Below, one piece after another: positions 49,501-59,900 of a DNA stretch of 64,000 bases (positions are counted from its first letter, which is position 1; each line of letters starts with the position of its first letter). Under the pieces are notes generated by a model, which saw only the letters and a program-made list of their open reading frames with translations, was not told where the DNA came from and searched no databases. A program made the position numbers and the translations under genes. The stretch comes from Rhynochetos jubatus. Its lineage: Eukaryota; Chordata; Aves; Eurypygiformes; Rhynochetidae. The stretch spans positions 7,874,001-7,938,000 of the forward strand of contig CM050666.1 of NCBI GenBank assembly GCA_027574665.1. Direction: 5' to 3'.

Positions 49501-51985
49501 GGCAGACTTTGCCCTAAGAGTTTACAATCTAAACGGTATAGAAATTGAGATGCAAGCATTTCATTTCTTCCGTACTTTTTAAGTCATTTCACTGTCCCAG
49601 TGGACTACACGCAGTACTTTCAAGTACATCGTGCTGTATCAGGGGTTCATCCGTACAAGCAACCTTAACCTGCTACTGAAAGCACTGAATACATCCTTGA
49701 CATGTCTTTATCTTAAAAAAAGAAGGAAAAAAGAAAAAAAGGATGGTATTCTAACAGTGCAGCTTGTGTATTTGTTACTAGGGAAACAAACAGCAGAGAG
49801 AAAGAAACCCTCAGTGTCCTTGTCATTTGGATCTTTCAGTGGAGAAGCAGAGCTTGTGTTAAAACAATGGAAACATTGTTCTGCTTTCGGGGTCCTTTGC
49901 TGTCCTCATGGAATGACAGACACTTCTTTCTCCCCCTTGTCCATCTTGTCATCTCTCAGGAGGAGAGTCACTTTTACATTCAGGATTGGACTGCTGGCTA
50001 TTTTTTTATTCTTCATATAGAGTTTAATTTCTGTTTCTGTGTAACCCAGTCAGTTCCTAACACCTAAACCAAGATCACAGCATGTCTCTCAAGGTGAACA
50101 GAAGAGAGAAACCACATATTCCATCCACATCTGTAGAAAAGCAGCACTAGTAACTCCAAGTTTGCACTTCGAGTGGGTACTGAACAAGAGCATCAGCGAG
50201 ACTTGCAGCATCTGCTACATTTCAACAGCCGGGGACCCTGCGCAGCTGTCACCCCTGAACAGGACCGTGGACGTGTGGTAACATTGTCATTGAGCTTCAG
50301 GGGTAGTGTGTTGTGCTGGGAGCTCTGCCACCAGCTTCAGTGAACCAGTGAGGTGTAAGTGGTGGCTATCGTGGAACTGACACCGCACTACGTGGGTTGG
50401 GAGAGCTGCCTACAGAGCTCAGTGTTGGTTTTATCGTGACTTTCTGCTCACTGCTTAATATTCCTCCTTCCTAGTCCTCAAAACCAGGATGAAAGTTGCA
50501 GCTATGGAAAACATACTGTGGTATAGTATTTAGAACCTGTAACATACAATATAAGTATTAACTGTTGTTAAAAGTTTGAAGCAATTACTTCTTAATTATA
50601 GACACAGGTGTATTATTTAGGCAACTGTATGGCAGCTGGCTGTGTGAATAGGGTATAGGATCAGCCATACCAGATGACAACATCTAGTCAATATCCTTTG
50701 ACTAGATAATGAACCGACTAAGAAGCCTATTTTGTTAAGGAATAACACACCCCCCCCAAAATGAAGTAAAAGGAGAAGCTTGTTAAAAATTTGTAAAAGC
50801 CCTTTATGGGATATTTTTAACTTTTAACAGGCTGAAGCTGTTTTTCAAGAAGCATCTCAAGATCTATGTACCCTCTGCATTGTATCAGATTTAACGTAAT
50901 TTCCCTGCTCAGTCATGCTACAACCCTGCCTCCTTCTCCGTTCCAATTAGTATCTTTTTGTATGCCTTTATCACACCCCTCATCTAACACATCCGTGGCA
51001 ACTGGATTAGGAACTTGATTTGGTGCACTCTGAAGTGTAGCTAAGGCAATCAAAAACACTGTCACCTTTCTCCTTTATACAAGACTGCAGCTACCAGCAC
51101 TGGAGCTAGAGATGATGGGAAAATTGCTGTAGAAGCCCTACTGAAAATACTCTCCCAGGTGTTGGTTTCGTGCTGTTTCGCTAAAACATACTTCTTCTTT
51201 GTTTTGCAAATGTGACTTTTTTGTACTCTTCAAGAACGGCCATTAATTTGCCATTAAGAAGGAAGAACCATATGACAAAAAATGTATAAACCTGTGAATT
51301 ATATTTAAAAAATGGATAGGCAGAATAAAATCAACTAGCATATGGTTTATTGATTATAGCCACTAGCTGAATTGTAACGGATTGCAATATAATTCCTCTG
51401 ATATTCTTCAAAGAACCAAGGTGCCTTGGGTAAAAAAATAACACCTGATAGAGATTTGGGAAAAAAAAAAAAAAGGTGTCAGTACTGACAGGAAAAGGAG
51501 GCGAAGGAAATGTTATTGATGCTGCATTTATGTGGCATGACAAGAGAGCACTGCCTCAGGGTACCACGTGGAAGTGACGGCTTTGACACAGGCCTGGTCA
51601 GGTTTTATCTCTGTACTCTTTGCCCATGGAAATGTACAGCCAAAATAAACTGGAGGATAGCTTTTATTTACTTTTTTAAAGGAAAACATGACCATTGCTA
51701 ACAGACCTCTGATGCTTTGGAAAGTATGTGAGTTATATTTTGCTTTCATTAATCTTCAAAGTTGTTCTGTACCTTAAAACATGTGCTTTTTTCCTCTTTG
51801 TAAGCAACAAAACCTTTATCAACTGGGCAGTTTTTCTTAATGGTTTTCCTCCAGCACTGCACAGAGCCCTGTCAGTGCTGTTACCTACTTCCACCAGAAA
51901 CGTGAAAGACAAAAAACTGGCGAAAATAAGAGCCTGACCACCCTTACATTGCTTTTTACAGCGCCCTCACGTGAAAACCGCTCTG
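40513..51985. other. MAPK1-YPEL1 intergenic region, second part
   Basis: I find no gene. The sequence is AT-rich, with a purine-rich stretch at about 43842-43885, A-rich tracts at about 47597-47622 and 49714-49742, a four-unit AGT repeat near 49446 and a 14-A run at 51461-51474. A more GC-rich patch lies at about 50160-50450. The frame at 43304-43672 (122 codons) has no family signature. No RNA gene was recognised. Confidence 0.7.
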
Positions 51986-52473
51986 GAAACACCCCGGGGT
52001 GAAACCATAACGGAGCCGGCTGCTTCGGCTGAGAATTTACCGCGGGGTCGTTTTGCTGCCCTCACCCGGTGCCGCTTTTCCCCTGGGCTCTCGCCCGCCC
52101 GCCTCGCCGCCACAGGGGCGGGCCCCGCCGTGCCTCAGCGGGGGCAGCGCGCGCCGGCGCCGCTTCCCGCCCAGCACTGCCGCGCGCCCGAGGCGGCGGG
52201 AAGCGGGTGCCGAAGGCGGGAGGGGAGGGCGGCGGAGGGGGGGGGCGCTCGCGGCACGCGCCCAGGACCACACGCCCGCCCGCGGAGCGCGCGACGGCGG
52301 ACCGAAACGGGGTGGAGCCAAACCGGCGCGATCGCCCCGCCCCCGAGCCCCTTCTTCACCGCGATGAGGGGGCGGAGCGACGCGCGCCTCCAGCTCGCGC
52401 GCGCCCCCCGCCGCTCCTTCTCCCGCCCCCGGGGGGGCGGGGCCGTCGCGAGGGCGCGCGCGCGCGCGCGGTG

Positions 52474-52478
52474 ATTGG
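52474..52478 (-). promoter_or_regulatory. YPEL1: Inverted CCAAT box (NF-Y type)
   Basis: ATTGG within GTGATTGGCT lies just downstream of a GC box and about 400 bp before the exon 1 donor. Inverted CCAAT boxes bound by NF-Y commonly sit 60-100 bp upstream of the start in CpG-island promoters. That would place the YPEL1 start near 52540-52580. Confidence 0.55.
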
Positions 52479-52539
52479 CTGCCGGCGGCGGTGGGAGCGG
52501 GTTTAGCGGCCGCAGCACCCCCGGGCTGGAGGAAAACAA

Positions 52540-52871
52540 AACAAAGGCGGCGGCGGGCGGGAGCGCAGCGCGGCGGCAGGATGCCTCGGCCGCCCCTCGG
52601 CCCTCAGGGCAGGAGACCCGCGCCCAGCCCCCGCTTATGACCTCAGGCTGCCGCCGAGAAGGTGTCTTCGAGGCGAGGGAATCCGCCCCCCCAGCGCATA
52701 CTTCCCCCTCTTTGTTTTACGGTGAGGGCCCGGCGCTGAGCCCGCGCTGGCCGCCGCGTGAGGACCGGCGTCCCGTCTCCCCTCCTGCCCTTGCCCGCTG
52801 AGGGAAAGGGGCCCGGGGGCGCGCTGCTGCTCGGAGTCCGGGCTGGGGAGCGGAGCCGGCACGGCGCAGCG
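52540..52871 (+). other. YPEL1: Probable YPEL1 non-coding exon 1
   Basis: A strong donor, GCG/GTGAGTACC, lies at 52871/52872 inside the CpG island on the same strand as the YPEL1 coding exon. The start is inferred from the CCAAT and GC boxes and may be wrong by 100 bp or more. YPEL1 in other vertebrates has a 5' non-coding exon far upstream of the ATG exon, which fits. The coding exon to which it would splice has an acceptor at 56708. Confidence 0.5.
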
Positions 52872-52944
52872 GTGAGTACCGGAACGTGCGGGATCCGACC
52901 CCTCTCCCTATTGCTGGGGTTGGGGTTTTTTGGCTTTTTTTTGT

Positions 52945-52978
52945 GGGGGGCTGGGGGGAGACGGGGCACGGAACGGGG
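52945..52978 (+). repeat. G-run cluster with quadruplex potential
   Basis: G runs at 52945-52950, 52953-52958, 52963-52966 and 52975-52978 are separated by 2, 4 and 8 bases. They sit about 70 bp after the exon 1 donor, on the transcribed gene's coding strand. G-runs in this position often affect splicing or R-loop formation. Confidence 0.6.
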
Positions 52979-53101
52979 AGGCGGCTCCAAAAGGACCCCA
53001 GTGCTGCACCCCGGGCCGGGGGGGGGGGTGGGGGGACTGGTTTCCTGTGTGCGCGGGGCGGGGGGCCGCCAAGGCAACTTTGCTGACGGGAGGAGGGCTC
53101 G

Positions 53102-53119
53102 GGCGCTATTTATAGCGCC
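53102..53119. promoter_or_regulatory. Palindromic MEF2-type site
   Basis: GGCGCTATTTATAGCGCC is a hairpin-capable sequence with 7-bp arms around TTTA. Its centre, CTATTTATAG (53106-53115), fits the MEF2 consensus CTA(A/T)4TAG exactly and also contains a TATTTATA TATA-like core. It sits in the CpG island about 230 bp into intron 1. It may serve as a MEF2 element or as a TATA-like box of an alternative start. Confidence 0.5.
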
Positions 53120-53819
53120 TGGAAATGACGGCAGTGCTGCCTGTAGCCTCCTCGTTACAGGGCGGGTGGTGATGGTTTACATAATTGAGGGGGGGCGAGG
53201 CTAAGCTCGGTGAGCAGGGGTCCGCTGGCTTCCCCCTCGCTTTCTCCCGCCCTGCGAGGGCCCCGGGCGCGGTGCGGCGGGTCCTTGGCCGGCGTCCGCA
53301 GGGGAAGGGGCTGGTGGGCTGGAAGAGCTGGTGCATGTTTGGGTGGCCGCGCAGGGCTGTCCCCCGGCGGACTGTAGGAGACCAGCCGTTGTCCTGCGGG
53401 GATCGCTGCGAGTGGGAGAGAAAAGGCAACGGCGTCACCCGCCGCGGCGGCTTCGTGCTGTGGCGTGAGGGAAGAAAAGACTTAAACGCGCACGGGAGTA
53501 GCTGCTCCTTCCCGGCTGGGAAACCGAGCTGTGTCTGCCGGTAACTTTCTCCTCGCATCTTTTTGTCCTCTTCCTGCTCGGTATCTAAAGCGAAAAATGA
53601 GGCTCCTGTGTCTCAGTTTTTTAACTTCGTGAGTTTTTCTCCTGCTGCGGTAATCCAAGAGCAGCTTTCGAGTGCGCGCATCGGCTTTCTCCGGCTTTGT
53701 GGAGCTAGTCAAAGACTCTTAAACTTATCTTGTCTCTCCCTTTTTTTTATTTGAGCCCAGAAAGAATGACGGGAGAGGGTAATTTCTTACACATTTTATT
53801 TCTTTATATGCTTGAGGCC

Positions 53820-54260
53820 AGCGACCGGCCGCGGTGTGGAAATCCCCACGCAGACCGCGAGGCGCTTGCCTTTCTCTTGCCGGTGCCCGGTAGACAGCTC
53901 ACTCGGGAGAGCGGATCCCGCAGGCCCGCGTACCGCCCGTGCGGGGCCGCCCCCCCCCCGCCACGCTTATCGGGGTGTTTGTTTACACATCCGGGAGCCG
54001 CGCGGGGCGGGGCCACCCCCCGACCCATTGGCCGCCCGGCGCCTCTCCCCGGTGACGTCACAGCGCGGGGCGCTGTCTCGCGGTGTGGGCGGTGGGACGG
54101 AGCCGTTAATGATTCATCCCCTTAAACCCGGCCTTTGGCTTTCGGAGCGACCCTGGGAGCCCGCCGTAGCGGTTCAGGTTCCTCCTGCCGGCCGTACACT
54201 TAGTGCTTCCGGGCTGGCGGGTACTGAGCCGAGACAGCCGTTTGGAAATGGATAGACAGC
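53820..54260. promoter_or_regulatory. YPEL1: Second CpG-rich promoter-like block
   Basis: After a dip in GC content at about 53560-53800, a second CpG-rich block appears. It contains GCGGGGCGGGGCC (54002-54014), an inverted CCAAT box (ATTGG, 54027-54031) and a perfect CRE palindrome TGACGTCA (54053-54060). GC box, CCAAT and CRE within 60 bp make a classic TATA-less promoter. It may drive an alternative YPEL1 first exon or an unannotated transcript. No strong downstream donor is obvious to me. Confidence 0.6.
54053..54060. promoter_or_regulatory. cAMP response element (CRE)
   Basis: The full palindromic octamer TGACGTCA lies 21 bp after an inverted CCAAT box, within CpG-rich DNA. CREB/ATF proteins bind this sequence. 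Methylation of its central CpG would block binding. Confidence 0.7.
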
Positions 54261-56708
54261 ATCCTCTGCGCTTGCTTTGGCGCTTAATTCTGCAATTCCT
54301 TTCGAATTCCTTAGATCTTCGGGAAACCCGGCTGTCATGTGCATGACCAAAGCACAGACTGCGCTGTTGTCTGCGAATAAGAAATAGCTGCCTCAGGTTT
54401 TTACACTGCTTTCCACAGAATGCTGGACAGTGGTTGTGGAACCTGCTGCAGCTCATAACAGTGAAGCGAGGCTGGATTTATTCACTGTTCCTAGAGCAAG
54501 CTAAGAAGTGGTTCATGTATCTTGCCTCTAACGACACAAAGCAACAAGTTCTGTGGTTCTTACGGTCTGTATGGGACACTTAGGATTGCCTTTTTGAAGA
54601 GAGCAGTATCAAAGATCGCTTGATGAAACTGTGTGTGGAGTTCTCTCATTTCTGTAGTTGAAGGACTCAATATACTGAGTCTGGAAGAGTCCCAATTGCC
54701 TTTAGAAATGTGAATTGAAAGAACTAGGAATGTCTTGAAGAAAAACATTTTCTTCGTGTTCAACTTGCTGAACTTCTGCAAACATTGAACTAGTTTCAAT
54801 TACTGATCCGAAGTCAAAACATCTTTGCCTGTAGTACCTTTCATTCTGAAACCATGGGGTTTTTTCCATTTCTGTGAACCTAAACAGGATCTGTATCTTT
54901 CCAACATTGAGTTCAGGCAGGGAATTTAAAGGGAACCTCACATTTCACTTCCAGGATTATATTTCTTGTGTTGTCTTTCTCCTATAATCTGTTACCCTGA
55001 TAAATGTGGCTTAACGTTTACCTGTACTACAAAAGTTGTTCTCCAAACACAGGAAGCATTCTTCACTTTGCAGTTATAATTAAATTATTTTGGGACAATA
55101 GGTATAGAATATCAATATGTGACTATCAATAATTAAATTCTGTTCTTCATGTAACTGGGTTAATATTTCAAACATATTAATGTATCCCTTATCAAATCTG
55201 TTTTCCTTTTCAATCACTAACAAAAGGCTAATTGTTCTGATGTGTAGATATGTGTTTTGGATGGCAACTTGTTCTTATTGTTGCTTTATTTTTTCACATT
55301 GCATGTGTTTTGCTACATGCCTTGTTTGGGGCTCTGTCTTTGCAATTGTTTGTGTAAGAAGTTTTCTTGTAGTAAGTCCTTAAGTAGTTCTTGAGGTTTT
55401 TCTTTCTCCTGCTGCTATCATAAGCTTAAAGATTTTAAAAAAACCCCGCCCTAAACCCAAACCCTTTAAATCTTGCAGTGGTTGTCTCTTGTGCTAGGCC
55501 CACTGTACAGATTGCTTTTTCAAGACTTCTTTTGAAGTACAGTCACTGCTTCCTATAAACAATCTTTAATTTACGTGGCTTTCATTATCTACACTACTTG
55601 TATTACTTGTATCCTACTGCTAGCAGAGTGGTTAACTGCTGCCCTGCACACAGTTTACAACTGTGGTGTTTTGCGTGCTTGTTTTTATAGCTGGATCAAG
55701 ATACTGTAAATTCTTTATATTGGCTCTCATTCCTGTGTTTGTGCTATTGACCTACTCTGTCAGTCACCTGATAGCTGATGACATAAGTGACTGTGCAGTG
55801 TTCATGTTTGGATTGCTCGTTAGCTTGAGGCATATAGCGTGGTAACTGATGGCCTTTGACAGATCAGTAGATGTTATGAATATTTAGAATCTGTGATGCT
55901 CGGGCAGAGACTAAAAAAGGTTTGCTTTCCAGTGTAGCAGGAAGGTCTGGTCTCCTCTGTCTATGCATATGATGTCTCTTAAAGGCACTCTGGGGATGAA
56001 GAATGCAGTTTGGTATTCTCTGTGTACAATTTAGCTTTTATTATCTGACTGTGATTTTTTGGTAGCATCCATTAAGGCTATTCTGGTAGAGTGAGGAAGT
56101 ATGCAATTAGTTTTGATCAGGACACTAGTTGAAAAGGCCTTTGCCTAAAGGCATAGTTCTGCTGAGCTTGAAAGAGGAGACATGAATCCCTGAACAGGGT
56201 GGCAGCATCTTACTTGGTATTTCAGTTAAAGCCAGCTGCAATACAGAAGGATTTTTGCTGAAAGTCGAGTGCAAAAATCACTTGTATGTTTATTGATGGA
56301 CACAAGTGTTTTCCAAGGAACCTTGTCACTTGCTATACTGGAACTGTCTGTTGGAGCTTCAAAGACAATTGCCTTTCTCTAATGTCCTGCCTCTTTGCTA
56401 TAACTTTCTGCATGGATGTCGTAAAGAATATACCTGGTATATTGTAGAAAGTGCTTCTGTTTCACGGAGAACTGTTTGAATTTCCTCCTTCATTAGAAAC
56501 GTGATGGAGTAGATGCCATTAGTGGAACAGAACTGCTTGTTGCTGTCTTGAATGGAACTTAAATTGAGCAGCTTCATAGAAAAAGAAGGCCTGTAGTGTA
56601 GCCAAGCATTTCCTCTAAATAACACTTTTTGTCTCTACAATTGTTGAATAACAAGTGTATTCTGGCCTTATTGTAAGCTGCTAATTGTTCTGTTATTTTC
56701 ACCTGCAG

Positions 56709-56874
56709 GTTGTGACTGTTTCTCTTCTGTCATTTGTGTGGAAAGTGCCACACACACTCCAGAACAACAACGGCTTTTGCTTGCATATTCCAGTGTTTTT
56801 TTTGTCAGCGAGTTCAGCAAAGTTGTAATTCTTCAAGTGCCAGCCCTGAGCTGAGTGAGGAGCCACCAGCGGAG
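56709..56874 (+). other. YPEL1: YPEL1 exon 2, 5'UTR portion
   Basis: The sequence follows a good acceptor (TGTTATTTTCACCTGCAG) and has no ATG before the YPEL1 start codon, so the coding ATG is the first in the exon. The coding frame stays open upstream to the splice site region but has no in-frame ATG there. The annotated 39-residue start is therefore preferred over an extended one. Confidence 0.75.
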
Positions 56875-56991
56875 ATGGTAAAAATGACAAAATCAAAAAC
56901 GTTCCAGGCTTACCTGCCAAACTGTCATCGAACCTACAGCTGTATCCACTGCAGAGCCCATCTAGCCAATCATGATGAATTGATCTCCAAG
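56875..56991 (+). CDS. YPEL1: YPEL1 first coding exon (residues 1-39)
   Basis: The ATG sits in a strong initiation context (GAGATGG: G at -3 and +4). The exon encodes 39 residues that begin [20 protein letters not shown] and end HDELISK, the N-terminus of the yippee domain. Cys23 and Cys26 (SCIHC) form the first of the two CxxC pairs that bind zinc; the second pair lies in later exons outside the window. Lys at position 6 and Asn at 16 fit YPEL1 better than YPEL2, which I recall as having Arg and Ser. The full protein is normally 119 residues. YPEL proteins are nuclear and centrosome/mitotic-apparatus associated and very conserved; their biochemical role is poorly defined. The exon ends AAG/GCAAGT, a GC-type donor. 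MAPK1 upstream on the same strand agrees with vertebrate synteny. Confidence 0.95.
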
Positions 56992-59900
56992 GCAAGTGGT
57001 TTGTTTAGAGACCTCATGAATTATTTCTTGACCAAAATGGTTATCACTGTATCGCTGCTCCCAGTAGATAAGGGATGCAAATTGATGCACGCTTCAGAGT
57101 ATCTTCCCCCGGTTCACTCTTAGGTCATACATGTTGTGTACTGAGGACTGGATATATTCTGGAAACTTTTGAATGGGACATAAAGGCAGATCTGATATAT
57201 TCCCCATACTAACAATCTCTGCCTACTGTTAGGTGGGTACTGTTTGTGAGCTGTCATGTATGAGGTCTGCTAAGGAAAACTGTCAGAAGAAAACATGGAT
57301 CTCAGGGTAGAGAAATTATCCTGGTCATGGTTATTCCAGATAAAGATGAATTTTTTTTACTCTATTTGACTGAAGGTTACAAAACTGTTTCTAGAAAGTT
57401 CCACGGCTATTATGGAATTTGTAAACAACTTACTTCTGCTGTATGCCAGTTCCTGAGGAATATGATTAGCTGGAGATGTTCAGAATAGTTGAACTGCCTA
57501 AACTTAAGCTTGGAGGATGTGTGGATGTTTGAAACAGGCTAGGCCTGTTCTTATCTGTTGCTGGAAGAAACCAAGATTTATGGTGCATGAAATACATAAG
57601 AAAACTCGAAGTTTTGGATAAATACTTGGTAGACTGGTTCATTCTTTGCTTCAGATAAGCTCCTCATGGATTTGCTGTTAATGGTGTCCTGGAGAAAACA
57701 CTTGATTTTCAAACCTCTTAATACAAATTGTTTTCGGCATAACTGTTTTGTCAAATAAAATATTTAGTGGCAAACCCTTTATCTGTTGCTCCTACCTGTT
57801 TGTGTGTTGAGCAGCACTAAGCTGATGCTGTTCTTAAGTGCTGAAGAGATGGGGTGGTTGAGGATGCTGCTATTTTGACTTGAGGTTTTCTTTGGTTGAG
57901 GAGAAAGTACACCTGCCTGCTCATCCCTTACAAGATTATTGGGGAAATTATAGGGTTTCCCCAACGGTTTCTCAAGTTGCTGATATTTTTGATCTTTGTT
58001 TAGGTCTTAAGACAACTTTTTTTATTCAAATAGTAAAATTGGTGACAGTTCTTGGCAGTGTTGTTTATTGCTTGCTTCTGCTCTGCCTTTAAGTCCTTTC
58101 CCCTAAACAATTCTTTTTCTCAACTTAGTGCATGGAACTGCAAATGTGACATTTCAAATGTGAAGCAGTGAGCTAGCTACATATGTAGAAAAATAAAGAG
58201 GGAGGACTTGTTTTACTTGTATTAACTTGAAAAAATGAGCTCTCTTTAGTGATTGATCTTATTTCATTTTAAAGTCAGCAGAAACAAAGCAGTATTCAAA
58301 TAGTAACATGAATGCATTTGAATTTTATTTACTTCCATGTTGATTTCAGAATTTGAGTATAAGAGGTCTTTTTGGCAACACTGCGTTCTAAGTTACAAGC
58401 AATAATAACTTCATTATTCACTACATGTTCTGGGCCAAAATCTAGTGGGAGGGGTTAATCTTTCCTGAACTTCAGGTTGTAGATGCCTACAGGAAGAATC
58501 TCGATATGTGTAAATTAATTGAGAAAATGCAACCCAAGCACACATACTTAATAGGAAGCTGGTTTTATAGTAGATTTAGATTTTAGCGTGTCAGCTAAGC
58601 TGCCACAGTTACCACGTGTTAGTTGTTCTCCAAGGTCTTGGGAGTTTTGGTCAGCAGAATATTTTCAGTCTTTTCTTAGGCAAATCATGTGTTTATATTA
58701 CAGTTCCATAAATAAAACATTTTAAGAAAATCAAACATTCAATTCAAAGAAGTGGAGAACTCTTTACAAAAATCTACCTAGTAAATACAACTACAATGAA
58801 GTCATTTCTCATGGTATTAGGAAGGGTGTTAGATATGGAATCTGTTTCACTTCTGGCTTCCACAATTTTCAGTGAAGACATCACAAATGTTTCTGTACTT
58901 GCTGGTTGACAGTAAGCTTACTTGACAGCTGATCCATATTCTGTCAACTTAAGGTTTCTTAACCGTATTTTATTGTCTAAATCTGTGTGCTAATGGCAAA
59001 TACATTTAAATGTAAGGTGTATTTTTTTTGTATGTTTGCAAAATAAAAACATTTCTTATCTATTGTACTTGTATTTGGAACATAGCTTTAAAAACCCCAC
59101 CCTCTTGAACCTAATTTGTATATATTCCAGCATTGGAGAAGTTCTGATGGAAACACCTGCAAAGCAATAGTTAGATACTCTTGGATCATTAAAAATACTT
59201 CCTCCCACCACTCTCCATGCCCCTCCCCAGGGCAGAATTGTAAGATTTGATTTAGTTGAAATGAAATACAGGTTAACCTGGAAAACAAAACTGAAGAAAT
59301 ATGTCTACACACGTTGTCTAGGATAACTTAGAACTGTAAAAGGGCTAACAAGTAAGTGCACCTCAGAACAGTTTTATTTATATAAATCCTTTTTCTGAGG
59401 TTCTCTGAAAGTGCTTTCATTGATGCACATTATGTGCAGTGAACTTAGGTTAATGAGAGATTTTTATATTTACAGTAACGATATCTAGAATCTTGGTTAC
59501 TATAACTACCCCGCTGCAGCAAAGAAAGAAAACCCCTGCAGTGTAGCTAATTGGTTCTATATAATCTAAAGTTAACGGTGTAGTTTCTGATGTTCTGGAT
59601 TCATTGGAGCTCAACATGATTTCCACCCCTCTTTACTTCAAGGGCCTAGTTAAAAGCTAAACTATGGGTAACACTAAATACAGTTTTTGGTTACAAATTG
59701 GTTTGGTTTTTTTCCAAAAGCTTACTATACAATCTCACTCTAGAACCTTAGTGTTGCAACTGCTCAGCAGATAAAGGCAAACAGTATTTGGTACCTAGCT
59801 GTAACTGCTTCGTTTGAATGTTCCCCTCCCCACGTTTCCTGGAAGCATGGCGATTGTTGCTTTCTTCCTCTGTGTGGCCAGGGAGAAAGCCAAAATACAT

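Larger units (their letters stand above)
51985..53560. promoter_or_regulatory. YPEL1: CpG island, main YPEL1 promoter region
   Basis: GC content and CpG density rise sharply at about 51985 after 20 kb of AT-rich DNA and stay high to about 53560. The densest part is 52070-52620. It includes an 17-base alternating GC run (52454-52470), a GC box GGGGCGGGGC (52434-52443) and an inverted CCAAT box in GTGATTGGCT (ATTGG at 52474-52478). There is no clear TATA box just upstream of the likely start. This is the layout of a broad housekeeping-type promoter. Long frames in the island arise from stop-poor GC-rich sequence and are not genes. Its position 4 kb before the YPEL1 coding exon supports the assignment; divergent minus-strand transcription is possible. 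Confidence 0.85.
52872..56708 (+). other. YPEL1: Probable YPEL1 intron 1
   Basis: This is the interval between the donor GTGAGT at 52872 and the acceptor ATTTTCACCTGCAG at 56708. Its first part is CpG-rich and contains G-run clusters (52945-52978 and about 53018-53038), a MEF2-like palindrome (53102-53119) and a second promoter-like cluster near 54000-54060. From about 54260 it becomes AT-rich and featureless. Confidence 0.6.

Noticed and set aside
52037..53204. Several overlapping frames of 94-150 codons on both strands
   Set aside because: They lie in the CpG island, where stop codons are rare. All are Ala/Arg/Gly/Pro-rich and overlap each other in many frames, so none is credible as a gene.
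56734..56874. N-terminal extension of YPEL1 upstream of the ATG at 56875
   Set aside because: The frame is open, but there is no in-frame ATG (the upstream start would be TTG). The ATG at 56875 has a strong context and gives the known family N-terminus.
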